Source: an uncultured Phocaeicola sp. (GTDB lineage: Bacteria; Bacteroidota; Bacteroidia; Bacteroidales; Bacteroidaceae). Taken from it: a DNA stretch of 40,634 bases. The position numbers and the translations under genes are program-made. The first letter of the stretch is position 1, and every line of letters starts with the position of its first letter. Positions 26,224 through 34,831 of this stretch are shown here, one piece after another. Below the pieces are notes generated by a model, which had not been told where the DNA came from, did not search any database, and worked only from the letters and a program-made list of their open reading frames with translations. The stretch is taken from assembly GCA_947626525.1 (NCBI GenBank), contig CANQSM010000020.1, forward strand, positions 1 to 40,634, given 5' to 3'.

Positions 26224-26814
26224 TTAGTATCCAAATTCCACATCTATAAAATTCAACAGCCTATTATTAGCATTAGCAAATGTTTCACTTAATATCTTCT
26301 TTGCTGTTTTATATCCCCACATATTTAATGAGGACTCTTTCTCTGTTATAGATTCTGTTTTTATTTCTTTTCCATTACAAATAGTCACATCGTAAGCAGT
26401 CATAGCTTTCCATGTATTAGATACAAACTCTTTGTAGATTTCTCTATTTTCACCAAAATATCCACGAAATAGTGCGAAATATCCATAAATGCCAATTTTT
26501 ATTGTATATTCATTCAGGTCTAAAATATCTTGATAATAAGCATCGGGTTCAAGAATTTCAAATCGGACATAAGGATATGTTTTAATTATAAAGTCCTTCA
26601 AATAAGAAATCAATTCTGCAGATGAATATTTTATATGAGATTTTGGTATTGCCCTCCCATCATAAATTATTAATTTAATAGTTTTATCAACCTTTAAATC
26701 ATGTCTAATTTGCAATTTATTTACAGAAGGTTTCCACACATACAATTTTTGAGCTTTGGCTCCATAACAAACCAGAAGCACCACTAAAAACAATAAAAAT
26801 AATTTTGTTTTCAT
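26224..26814 (-). CDS. Secreted protein of unknown function
   Basis: A 196-residue protein with a clear signal peptide (MKTKLFLLFLVVLLVCYGAKAQ). The mature part is alpha/beta with segments such as IKLIIYDGRAIPKSH, AELISYLKDFIIKTYPYV and the C-terminal AKKILSETFANANNRLLNFI. The layout recalls small periplasmic or outer-membrane-associated proteins of the FlgO/CsgG-accessory kind, but no family was recognised. It is AT-rich. It follows the PEGA/SUMF1 gene by 23 bases and should be co-transcribed with it. No function is proposed. Confidence 0.65.
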   Translation of the reverse strand: MKTKLFLLFLVVLLVCYGAKAQKLYVWKPSVNKLQIRHDLKVDKTIKLIIYDGRAIPKSHIKYSSAELISYLKDFIIKTYPYVRFEILEPDAYYQDILDLNEYTIKIGIYGYFALFRGYFGENREIYKEFVSNTWKAMTAYDVTICNGKEIKTESITEKESSLNMWGYKTAKKILSETFANANNRLLNFIDVEFGY

Positions 26815-26837
26815 ACTTATATATAGTATTTATAAAA

Positions 26838-28952
26838 TCAATGAACAACTAGTCGTAAGCCTATATCACTATACTTAAAATTCAAATCAAAATTTATACG
26901 ATACAATATCGTGCATCCGATTTCACTACTATTCCAAGAGCCTCCGCGAACACAACGATTAGTCCATGGCGCATCATCTAAGCACCACTCCCGAACATTA
27001 CCACTCATATCATATATTCCATATCCATTTGGAGCTTTAAGTCCTACATCATGTGTCTTATTTAATGCATTCTCATTGTACCATGCTACATTCATAACAA
27101 AATTGCCACCACTATATTTATAAGAGTCACCTCCCAACGCCGCATATTCCCACTCCGCTTCTGTCGGCAGACTAAAATTTAGTCCGGTCAATTCATTGAG
27201 TTTCCGTATAAATTTCTGACAATCATTCCAAGACACATTGGTTACCGGACGATTTTCACCTTTAAAATAAGACGGGTTCGTCCCTAAAACAGCCATCCAC
27301 TCATCCTGAGTAACTTCATACTTGCCAATATAATATGAATTCAAGGTGGCAGTCTTCTTCTTTGATTCCATATAAAAAGTTCCTCCTTGTATCTGTTTCA
27401 TGTTCTCAATCATTCTTTTCAATACTAGTTTTTGAGAGGAAGATACATTGCCCCATTTAAGAGTAGAAGCCAATCCAAACGTGAGCACATACTTAACCTC
27501 GTCTTTACTCTCTGAAGAAACATAGATTTTTTTATTAATTCTATCATTATTCCGAACAGCTTCTATGATATGCTCTCCATATGCGACCTCTACATGAAAA
27601 GGAGTAATTCCAACCTTCTTTCCGTCCAAATAGATTTCATCACCTTTTTGTTCCGTTTCTATTGCCACCATCCTTCCACTCGGTAATATCTCATTCAAGT
27701 CAGTGGCAATGTTCTCTTTTATATTTATCTGTTTCACGACCGAAGCGTAACCGGATTTGGATAATCGCACCTCATGGTCTCCTTCCAACAAATTTTCCAC
27801 TGTCATCGGAGTTTCTCCATAGTCTTTTCCGTCAATGGTTATTTTAGCTCCAATGGGGACAGATTGTATATCCAGACTACCATATATAGGTTCCGGATTT
27901 AAGGTAAGAGTCTGAGGTTGTTGGGCAATCACTTCTATCTGGTTCGATTTTGGCCTGTAATGAGCCAATTGCACCTCGATATCATACACTCCTTCTTCCA
28001 GTTCCGCCTCCAAACGGCTTGTTCCTTTCTGTTCTCCGTTTACAAGGATTGTTGCTCCTGGCAAAGATTGAATCGCAACTTTGGCAAAGCGCGCGTCCAA
28101 TGGAACTTGTAATTCTGCTGTTTCTCCGTCACGGACTGTCACATTTCGGGTCTGTGGGGCATATTTATCAAGCATAAACCTTATGCTATATTCTCTTGAC
28201 TGTAATTCTTCCGTTACGCAGGGAGTCGTATATTGTTTATTATGTCCTTCAATTATCACTTTTGCCCCTTCAGGAACAGAAGAGAGTCTCAGTTTGCCAA
28301 ATGCCGGACGAAGTGTTATATTTTGCACGGATTTCGGTCGATCAATCTCTACAACTCCCTGTTCATCATGATATAAATTCTTTTTTATCTTGAACTCATA
28401 CGTACCATAAGGTAGTTTTTTCTGAAAAGGAGTACTTCCGACAAATTCTTCTACACCGTTTGTTTTTAAATATACTTCCGCCGTGTCTGGTTGGCTTTGA
28501 ATCACAAGCCATCCAGTCTCTATTCTTGCTTGTTCAACAATGGTCAGCACCCGTCCGCTTGTTATCTCCAGTCTATAACAGGTCGATGATTTCAGTTTTT
28601 GAGGGAACCAAAAATATCCGTCCCCCGAATCAGTGGAAAGCTGTCCTAACTGCGGATGAGACAGCTTTATTTTGGTTGTTCCTTCCGGAACATATACCCA
28701 CACTTCCGCCAACTCGGGATGGTAAGTTGTCGCTACCACTCCTATCATGCCTACATCAAAACTAAATCCCTTCTCGGTGGTGACAACTTTGACAATGGCG
28801 CATGGCTTGCCATTATTATCCTTTTTAGCAGTTGCATCTAACCTGGCATCCAAGTCATTGGACAACTCATTAAATGACTTGACAGAAATCTGGGCTACTA
28901 CTAATTCAGAAAAACCCAAGAAAAAAGACAATACAATAATTACGGTTCTCAT
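26838..28952 (-). CDS. Exported protein with five PEGA repeats and a SUMF1 domain
   Basis: A 704-residue exported protein (signal about 1-20). Five PEGA-type beta repeats are seen between about 150 and 490, each with the pattern G-A-x-hydrophobic-x-hydrophobic-G followed by a ...GxY/H...: examples are GAKVIIEGHNKQYTTPCV, GATILVNGEQKGTSRLEAEL, GAKITIDGKDYGETPMTV and DEIYLDGKKVGITPFHV. The C-terminal SUMF1/formylglycine-generating-enzyme-like domain (about 520-704) has YYIGKYEVTQDEWMAVLG, SLPTEAEWEYAA, MSGNVREWC and CVRGGSWNSSE. PEGA domains usually bind surface polymers or act as spacers, and many SUMF1 domains are non-catalytic. It lies within an operon of exported proteins. Confidence 0.85.
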   Translation of the reverse strand: MRTVIIVLSFFLGFSELVVAQISVKSFNELSNDLDARLDATAKKDNNGKPCAIVKVVTTEKGFSFDVGMIGVVATTYHPELAEVWVYVPEGTTKIKLSHPQLGQLSTDSGDGYFWFPQKLKSSTCYRLEITSGRVLTIVEQARIETGWLVIQSQPDTAEVYLKTNGVEEFVGSTPFQKKLPYGTYEFKIKKNLYHDEQGVVEIDRPKSVQNITLRPAFGKLRLSSVPEGAKVIIEGHNKQYTTPCVTEELQSREYSIRFMLDKYAPQTRNVTVRDGETAELQVPLDARFAKVAIQSLPGATILVNGEQKGTSRLEAELEEGVYDIEVQLAHYRPKSNQIEVIAQQPQTLTLNPEPIYGSLDIQSVPIGAKITIDGKDYGETPMTVENLLEGDHEVRLSKSGYASVVKQINIKENIATDLNEILPSGRMVAIETEQKGDEIYLDGKKVGITPFHVEVAYGEHIIEAVRNNDRINKKIYVSSESKDEVKYVLTFGLASTLKWGNVSSSQKLVLKRMIENMKQIQGGTFYMESKKKTATLNSYYIGKYEVTQDEWMAVLGTNPSYFKGENRPVTNVSWNDCQKFIRKLNELTGLNFSLPTEAEWEYAALGGDSYKYSGGNFVMNVAWYNENALNKTHDVGLKAPNGYGIYDMSGNVREWCLDDAPWTNRCVRGGSWNSSEIGCTILYRINFDLNFKYSDIGLRLVVH

Positions 28953-28980
28953 CTTTATATACCTATTTTATAATCGCTCG

Positions 28981-30798
28981 TTAAAACATCTCCGGTCCCA
29001 ATATTCCCCAATCAGGATCCGGTTTTTCCTGCCAAGCCCTTACATGTATAATCGATTTATTGGGATCATTTACATCCACCAAGACAAACAGATATCCTGA
29101 ATCGCCATAGTTCGTAGAAAAATAGTCCTGCTTTATTTGAATACTATATACTTCGCCTCCTTTGCCCATTTTTTTCACTATATTGTTGGCAAATTTGATA
29201 TTGATGAATTCATTTCCGGCAAATACGTTTCGAAGATTTCGCATATAAGTATTTTTATCCTGGCGTGTTAGTTTTACAAAGCGGTTTTGCTTATATCCTG
29301 ATTCTTGATTTCCCTGCATACGTTCAACCACTTTTCCGGTAATAATCAATGCATCATCAGCAAATACATCCTCTATATAATCCATCCTCTTTAAAGCGTA
29401 GGCGGTTTTATAGTTCTCCAAGAAATTAATTAGAATCTGCTTTACTTCCGGTTTCCAATCTGTACGCTTGAAAATATCTTGCGTACTCACTTTGCCTAAT
29501 CCAAATGTCACATTATCAATAAGTCCTTCTGCATTAAATACAAAAACGACTTCTTCCATAAACTTTCTTTCACGACTGAAAGTAAAACTCATGGGGATGC
29601 TACGGCAGTAAATATCTGTACCCAATTTCTCAAAATCAAGAACCGGTTCTCCGACAATACGGGCATTTCCATAATGAATCAATTTGTCGAATAGAGCATA
29701 TCCTTCACATGTAAAAAGGGAACGTATGCTGGCATAATCCTTGGCATGAATGGCCGCAATAATTTGTTGCATAGTCTGTCGGTAATCTATCGCATCCATA
29801 CCGGCCGATTTGACATCAGGAGATATGCCGGAGCAAGATTCTGGTTGTTGTGTAGCAACCTTTTCATTGCGTGTGCATTCCAGTGCTATATTTTGTACCG
29901 ACTGTGGAAAACGGACTTCTTTCACAGCCTCAAGCACATGAGCGACTTCTCTGTCACTTTGTGATTCTCCATAATATTGATATTCATATTTCAACTGAAT
30001 ATATTGTGGATTATAAGAGGCTCGCAACTCAATGGTTCCGACTCCGTCCAATGCCGAATTGACACAACTCCAATCAACTCCATCAAAATAAGTATAATCT
30101 ATATCGGCCACAGGATGTCCTCTGTATAAAAACTGAACTTCGTATGCATTTTCTCCGATATTACTCCTTTGCAAGATGTTAGCTCTGAGTCCTTCAAAGA
30201 TTTCATTCATCTGTTTCGGAATCCAAACAGAGGCTTTTTGAAACTCTCCGTTCAGATTCTGAACCTCCAGTTCGTTAGGGTAACGAGTGCTTTGCAACAA
30301 GGCATTTGCCCAATAATAATAACGCAAGGCATTACCTATGGAACGGCGATTATAAGCGTTATTGGCAATTTTAACCATTTCTTTTATCTTGTCCAACCGT
30401 AGAGCAAAGATACGGTCGACCTCAGATCGTTTCACAAAACGGAATACACAGGCATTAGGTTCCTCACTGACTATGATACGTGCAGTATTATTCAATGTAG
30501 CAGATGAATATGTTTTCATCATGTTTTTATACTCCACTAATGAGCGCGCTTCCGTTCCGACTTGTTCGTTAACGACTTTTGTCGAGATTTCGTTCGATAA
30601 ACTTACGGATATTTGATTTAACAATTCAGCTAAAGCCGCCTGATCTGCCAAACGGATAGTCTCCCCTTTCCCTTCTCCCCAAATATAAGAAGGATTTGAT
30701 TTAATTGTACTGATTGTTTGTGGGTTCGCATTGTTTGTCATGGTAAACAATACGAGCCCCAAAAAAATTCTGAATATGGAGGATGACTGATTATTCAT
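28981..30798 (-). CDS. Exported LPP20-like protein with NTF2-like C-terminal domains
   Basis: A 605-residue exported protein with an N-terminal signal (ending NANPQ). Residues about 30-140 read like an LPP20-type domain: SYIWGEGKGETIRLADQAAL, then ELLNQISVSLSNEI and FALRLDKIKEMV. The middle is beta-rich and includes YRGHPVADIDYTYFDGVDW. Two NTF2-like modules seem to follow: about 350-450 (MQQIIAAIHAKDYASIRSLF) and 455-605 (FLENYKTAYALKRMDYIEDV). It lies 35 bases after the small gene at 30834 and 28 before the PEGA/SUMF1 gene. In the phylum such proteins are described only as LPP20 family. Inference: an envelope assembly factor. Confidence 0.7.
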   Translation of the reverse strand: MNNQSSSIFRIFLGLVLFTMTNNANPQTISTIKSNPSYIWGEGKGETIRLADQAALAELLNQISVSLSNEISTKVVNEQVGTEARSLVEYKNMMKTYSSATLNNTARIIVSEEPNACVFRFVKRSEVDRIFALRLDKIKEMVKIANNAYNRRSIGNALRYYYWANALLQSTRYPNELEVQNLNGEFQKASVWIPKQMNEIFEGLRANILQRSNIGENAYEVQFLYRGHPVADIDYTYFDGVDWSCVNSALDGVGTIELRASYNPQYIQLKYEYQYYGESQSDREVAHVLEAVKEVRFPQSVQNIALECTRNEKVATQQPESCSGISPDVKSAGMDAIDYRQTMQQIIAAIHAKDYASIRSLFTCEGYALFDKLIHYGNARIVGEPVLDFEKLGTDIYCRSIPMSFTFSRERKFMEEVVFVFNAEGLIDNVTFGLGKVSTQDIFKRTDWKPEVKQILINFLENYKTAYALKRMDYIEDVFADDALIITGKVVERMQGNQESGYKQNRFVKLTRQDKNTYMRNLRNVFAGNEFINIKFANNIVKKMGKGGEVYSIQIKQDYFSTNYGDSGYLFVLVDVNDPNKSIIHVRAWQEKPDPDWGILGPEMF

Positions 30799-30833
30799 TT
30801 TTCTTTAATTAACTAGTTTCTCAATTTACTTGA

Positions 30834-31103
30834 TTATTCTATATTTTTATCATCCTTCATGCCCTTCAACTTAGCTACACTTCCTTCTAAATCAGACAAA
30901 AAGTGTCCATGTCGGAATAATCCATTTGCAGCATTTTCATTTAAATCGAAATAAAGCTCTTTTGGCAAATTGTTTTTTGCATAATCCCTAACACTTCCCT
31001 CTATTATAGGCTTCTGATTTTTCTTTGTTGAATTTGATTTATAACGTTCTAAGGCATTTTCAAAAAAAGAATAAGCTTTTTCTATTTGTTTCTTTGTTAC
31101 CAT
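30834..31103 (-). CDS. Small protein of unknown function
   Basis: An 89-residue, charged, probably soluble protein, with helix-rich ends (KQIEKAYSFFENALERYKSN and LSDLEGSVAKLKGMKD) and a middle containing PIIEGSVRDYAKNNLPKELY. There is no signal or membrane segment, which is unlike the exported proteins on both sides. Gaps are 40 bases to the upstream gene and 35 to the downstream one, so it is probably part of the operon. Translation is likely from the ATG at 31103. No family recognised. Confidence 0.55.
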   Translation of the reverse strand: MVTKKQIEKAYSFFENALERYKSNSTKKNQKPIIEGSVRDYAKNNLPKELYFDLNENAANGLFRHGHFLSDLEGSVAKLKGMKDDKNIE

Positions 31104-31143
31104 GATTATAGTTTTTATATGAATTATTCAATCACCTCAATAT

Positions 31144-31821
31144 TTACCAACCTAACAATTTATCCAGCTTTCCATGAAGGTCATCGCCTTTCTTCTCCAA
31201 ATCTTCCTTTACAGCATTCCTTACAGCACTTTTAGCCATATCGCTGCTATAAGCGATACGCACCATCACTTCCTTGTTTTTATTAGGCAATACCCTGTAA
31301 GCTTCTATGACAGGAATCGTACGGCCTATGTTTTGCGAAATAAGATTTTTGCTTGCCATGATACTGCGTGTAATGGATTCGGCTTCTTCCGCCTTCAATT
31401 GTTCGTTGGCAATCGTATTCTCTATCAAGGCCGTGACTTCCGTCTGAATCTGTCCGGCCAAATTCTGTTTGGCAAGTTCCAGCGCCTGCATTCTGGCCGC
31501 ATCATAGTTGGAACCAATGCTCATGGCCTCTCCCATTATGTATTTGGGATACATGTTTTCATCATACTCATACTGCATCAAAAAAGATTTGTCCAACTGC
31601 TTTTCCAAAGGCAGCGCACCGGGAGTAGTAGTCCATCCTTCTTTACGGAATCGCTTGGCTTCCTTTCGTGAAGCTTTGGAGGCTTTCTTATCCAATTCGG
31701 CTTTCGATGATTTGACAAGTTCTTTTCTTTGTTTTACTTGTTCTTTAGAAATCTGTGCATTTACTGTAGCTACATGCCCGACAATAGTCAAGCATAGTAG
31801 TAATCGGAACATCCTTTTCAT
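31144..31821 (-). CDS. Exported LPP20-like protein
   Basis: A 225-residue exported protein: signal peptide about 1-22 (MKRMFRLLLCLTIVGHVATV), then a strongly basic helical stretch (25-60, KEQVKQRKELVKSSKAELDK). The rest reads like an LPP20 domain: GEAMSIGSNYDAARMQALEL, AKQNLAGQIQTEVTALIENT, and a strand VMVRIAYSSDMAKSAV. It is the first clear gene of the minus-strand exported-protein operon. Its ATG overlaps the stop of a short upstream open frame as ATGA. LPP20-domain proteins occur in outer-membrane assembly contexts; the function here is unknown. Confidence 0.7.
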   Translation of the reverse strand: MKRMFRLLLCLTIVGHVATVNAQISKEQVKQRKELVKSSKAELDKKASKASRKEAKRFRKEGWTTTPGALPLEKQLDKSFLMQYEYDENMYPKYIMGEAMSIGSNYDAARMQALELAKQNLAGQIQTEVTALIENTIANEQLKAEEAESITRSIMASKNLISQNIGRTIPVIEAYRVLPNKNKEVMVRIAYSSDMAKSAVRNAVKEDLEKKGDDLHGKLDKLLGW

Positions 31822-32219
31822 AACCTATGTTCAAATTCTTCCAGCAGATTCCCCGAACCGGACGGTTCATAATAATAGATTGGAATGAAAAGACTATATA
31901 TAAAGAAAAAGCGCGGGAATCTGTACCTGTCACTCGTCCCGCTCTTCAAGGCCTTCGCATTGCCCACCATAGCCCAAACGAGCAACCAGAAGCCCACGCC
32001 GATATGTATAACAACTTGGCGCACCTCTGTATTGCAAAAGGCGCACCAAGGATATGAACATATCCCACGGACATCTACGCTGCTTTGCTTCTTGGCTATG
32101 GTTAAGAAAGTTGCGAAGTTTCTGAAGAGCCAAAAGACAAAACGTCAAGTAAACGTCTTTCTTAATATATGTCATCCCTCCTGCCCCACCTGTCTCAAGG
32201 CTTCGGCGTAGGGACGGGA
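31822..32219 (-). other. Unresolved 400-base stretch upstream of the exported-protein operon
   Basis: About 400 bases lie between a likely promoter (32220-32251) and the first clear gene (31821). Two open frames on the minus strand are long enough to note: 31930-32175 (81 codons) and 31818-32024 (68 codons, with a hydrophobic segment VVIHIGVGFWLLVWAMVGNA). The second overlaps the LPP20 gene start as ATGA. Neither resembles a known family. A GC-rich inverted repeat, GCGGGA with TCCCGC, lies near 31913-31942. The stretch could be a long leader, a decayed gene or a small membrane-protein gene. Confidence 0.35.
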
Positions 32220-32251
32220 CAAAGTTATAAAAATAACTTCTAATACTCCAA
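32220..32251 (-). promoter_or_regulatory. Possible promoter of the exported-protein operon
   Basis: Minus-strand TAACTTTG at 32220-32227 fits TAnnTTTG, with TTG at 32249-32251 at 21-base spacing. It is the nearest good match upstream of the LPP20 gene at 31821. Confidence 0.45.
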
Positions 32252-32365
32252 TCTTTCTACCACTATTTTTTCGGGCAGAAAAAGCAAGAGCCGGAAGGAA
32301 GCGGCTCCATAAATAACAGAATATAAATAAGATAGAGTGAAGATGATTTTTTGAAAACAATCATA

Positions 32366-32413
32366 ATCCGTTGACAGAATCAAATCAGCGCCTATCTGAC
32401 TCTGCCAACGGAT
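32366..32413 (-). terminator. Terminator hairpin after kbl
   Basis: On the minus strand, ATCCGTTGGCAGAGTCA pairs with TGATTCTGTCAACGGAT as a 17-bp stem with two G-U pairs. It starts 27 bases after the kbl stop and is followed by a moderately T-rich stretch. Confidence 0.75.
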
Positions 32414-32440
32414 ACCATGAAGAATCTAAAGAAAAGGTGG

Positions 32441-33631
32441 TCACTTAATCACGCCCAACTCCTTGCCGACTTTTACAAAGGCTGTTATGGCCTTATCCAG
32501 ATGGGCCTGTTCGTGTCCGGCCGACAACTGCACACGAATACGCGCCTGTCCTTTCGGAACCACCGGATAATAGAAACCGGTCACATAAATGCCTTCTTCC
32601 TGCATCTTCGCCGCAAAATCCTGGGATAATTTGGCATCATACAGCATTACCGCACAAATGGCACTCTGTGTAGGCTTGATATCGAAACCCGCCGCCAACA
32701 TCTTGTCACGGAAATAGGCTACATTATTCATCAGTCTGGTATGCAATGCGTCACTTTCCTTCAGCATGCGAAACATCTCCAAGCTGGCACCCACTATGGC
32801 CGGAGCCACCGAATTAGAAAACAGGTAAGGACGGGAACGCTGGCGCAGCATGTCGATGATTTCCTTCTTTCCGGTAGTGAACCCACCCATGGCACCGCCA
32901 AAAGCCTTGCCTAACGTTCCGGTAAATATATCAATACGGCCATACACACCAAACTGTTCCGCAACGCCATGTCCGGTAGGGCCTACAACACCCGCCGAAT
33001 GGGACTCGTCCACCATCACCAACGCATCATATTTCTCGGCCAGTTCACAAATCTTATCCAATGGAGCGACATTGCCGTCCATGGAGAAGACTCCATCGGT
33101 AGCGATAATACGGTGGCGCTGCGCTTGAGCCTCCTGCAGGCAACGCTCCAGATCCGCCATGTCCGCGTTGGCATAGCGGTAACGTTTCGCTTTACACAAA
33201 CGGACTCCATCAATGATGGACGCATGATTCAGCGCATCCGAAATGATAGCGTCCTCTTCCGTAAACAAAGGCTCGAACAGGCCCCCGTTCGCATCAAAGC
33301 AGGCCGCATAAAGAATGGTGTCCTCCGTCTTAAAATAATCGGACACCGCTGCTTCCAACTGCTTATGCAAGTCCTGGGTTCCACAGATAAAACGCACGGA
33401 CGACATGCCGAAGCCATGCGTATCCATCGCTTCTTTGGCAGCCTTAATCAAACGGGCATTATCCGACAGCCCCAAATAATTATTGGCACAGAAATTCAAA
33501 ACCTCTTCTCCCCCGTTCACTTTGATGTCCGCCCGCTGGGGAGTAGTAATAATCCGTTCGTTCTTGTACAATCCGGCAGCTTCGATACCGGCCAGTTCCT
33601 GAGCAAGGAACTCTTTCATTTTACCATACAT
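32441..33631 (-). CDS. kbl: Glycine C-acetyltransferase (2-amino-3-ketobutyrate CoA ligase)
   Basis: PLP enzyme of the alpha-oxoamine synthase group, 396 residues, that splits 2-amino-3-ketobutyrate with coenzyme A to glycine and acetyl-CoA. Marks are VLNFCANNYLGLSDNARLI near the start, DESHSAGVVGPTGHGV with the PLP-binding aspartate and histidine, and the Schiff-base lysine in IFTGTLGKAFGGAMGGF. The C-terminal domain has GFYYPVVPKGQARIRVQLSA. The start MYGKMKEF is the usual one. It is divergent from the threonine dehydrogenase gene, its pathway partner. Confidence 0.96.
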   Translation of the reverse strand: MYGKMKEFLAQELAGIEAAGLYKNERIITTPQRADIKVNGGEEVLNFCANNYLGLSDNARLIKAAKEAMDTHGFGMSSVRFICGTQDLHKQLEAAVSDYFKTEDTILYAACFDANGGLFEPLFTEEDAIISDALNHASIIDGVRLCKAKRYRYANADMADLERCLQEAQAQRHRIIATDGVFSMDGNVAPLDKICELAEKYDALVMVDESHSAGVVGPTGHGVAEQFGVYGRIDIFTGTLGKAFGGAMGGFTTGKKEIIDMLRQRSRPYLFSNSVAPAIVGASLEMFRMLKESDALHTRLMNNVAYFRDKMLAAGFDIKPTQSAICAVMLYDAKLSQDFAAKMQEEGIYVTGFYYPVVPKGQARIRVQLSAGHEQAHLDKAITAFVKVGKELGVIK

Positions 33632-33728
33632 AACTTTGTCTTTTAGGTATATAGTTTACGTTCTAAATCCATCTAACCTGACAAAGTTCTTATTTTTTTT
33701 TGAATTTCAGTAAAAAATCAAGGAAAAG

Positions 33729-33762
33729 TTTGGTGTAATACACTCTTTTCTGCCTATCTTTG
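33729..33762 (+). promoter_or_regulatory. Promoter of the threonine dehydrogenase gene
   Basis: TATCTTTG at 33755-33762 with TTTG at 33729-33732 (22-base spacing), 34 bases before the ATG at 33797. No equally good element was found for the divergent kbl gene. Confidence 0.6.
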
Positions 33763-33796
33763 TTATCAAAAAGAAACTTTAATCAAATAACCGACT

Positions 33797-34750
33797 ATGA
33801 AAAATGTATTAATCATTGGTTCCACCGGTCAGATCGGTTCGGAACTGACAATGAAATTACGTAGTATTTATAATGGCAATGTCGTAGCAGGTTACATACC
33901 TGGCGCTGAACCGAAAGGGGAACTAAAAGAGTCCGGTCCTTCCGCTGTCGTAGACATTACAAATCCTCAGCAGATAGCCGAGGCCGTATCCAGATATGAG
34001 ATTGACACCATCTATAACCTGGCCGCCCTCTTATCCGCCGTGGCGGAACAGAAGCCCCAGCTTGCCTGGAAAATAGGAATCGGAGGATTATTCAATGTGC
34101 TGGAAGTGGCGCGCGAAATGAGTTGCGCCGTCTTTACACCCAGTTCCATCGGTTCCTTCGGTGACTCCACTCCTAAAGATAAAACCCCTCAGGATACGAT
34201 CCGCGAACCGCGCACCATGTATGGAGTAACCAAAGTATCAGGAGAGCTGCTGAGCAACTACTATCATACCCGTTTCGGTGTCGACACCCGTTCCGTACGC
34301 TTTCCGGGACTTATTTCATACGTAACGCCTCCGGGTGGAGGGACAACAGACTATGCCGTGGATATCTATTACTCCGCGGCCAAAGGTGAGAGATTCGAAT
34401 GTCCCATCGCCGCCAACACATTCATGGACATGATGTATATGCCCGACGGATTGCGGGCAGCCATCGAGATTATGGAGGCCAATCCCGACAAGCTGGTTCA
34501 CCGTAACTCCTTCAATATCGCCTCCATGAGTTTCGACCCCGAGATTATATACCATAATATAAAGAAGTATATACCCGATTTCCGGATGGAATATAAAGTC
34601 GACCCGTTACGCCAGGCCATAGCCGAATCATGGCCGAACTCCCTGGACGACACGTGCGCCCGTGAGGAATGGGGATGGAAACCGGAATATGATTTGGACG
34701 CCATGACACAGGACATGCTGTCCAAACTGAAGAAACGGTTCAATAAATAA
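33797..34750 (+). CDS. Short-chain-type L-threonine 3-dehydrogenase
   Basis: NAD-dependent epimerase-fold enzyme, 317 residues. The nucleotide-binding motif is VLIIGSTGQIGSEL (GxxGxxG) and the catalytic pair is in MYGVTKVSGELL (Tyr-x3-Lys), with the serine in FTPSSIGSFGDSTP. FPGLISYVTPPGGGTTDYAV and the C-terminal SWPNSLDDTCAREEWGWKPE are marks of the SDR-type threonine dehydrogenases, distinct from the zinc-dependent Tdh of E. coli. The product, 2-amino-3-ketobutyrate, is the substrate of Kbl, encoded divergently 165 bases away. The neighbourhood strongly supports the assignment. Confidence 0.87.
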   Translation: MKNVLIIGSTGQIGSELTMKLRSIYNGNVVAGYIPGAEPKGELKESGPSAVVDITNPQQIAEAVSRYEIDTIYNLAALLSAVAEQKPQLAWKIGIGGLFNVLEVAREMSCAVFTPSSIGSFGDSTPKDKTPQDTIREPRTMYGVTKVSGELLSNYYHTRFGVDTRSVRFPGLISYVTPPGGGTTDYAVDIYYSAAKGERFECPIAANTFMDMMYMPDGLRAAIEIMEANPDKLVHRNSFNIASMSFDPEIIYHNIKKYIPDFRMEYKVDPLRQAIAESWPNSLDDTCAREEWGWKPEYDLDAMTQDMLSKLKKRFNK

Positions 34751-34765
34751 CAATTCAATATAAAA

Positions 34766-34815
34766 GGAGACAAAACTCTTAAGAAAGTCCGAAGAGATTC
34801 TTAAGAGCTTTGTCC
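34766..34815 (+). terminator. Hairpin terminator after the threonine dehydrogenase gene
   Basis: Arms with GACAAAACTCTTAAGAA and TTCTTAAGAGCTTTGTC pair with one mismatch, 16 bases after the stop, and are followed by a T-rich stretch. The arm shares the core CTCTTAAGAA with the dispersed repeat copies at 23839 and 35161. Confidence 0.75.
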
Positions 34816-34831
34816 CATTTTATCTCTTTAT

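Noticed and set aside
31174-31671. 165-codon plus-strand frame opposite the LPP20-like gene
   Set aside because: The minus strand has a signal peptide and LPP20-like sequence; the plus frame has no sensible composition.
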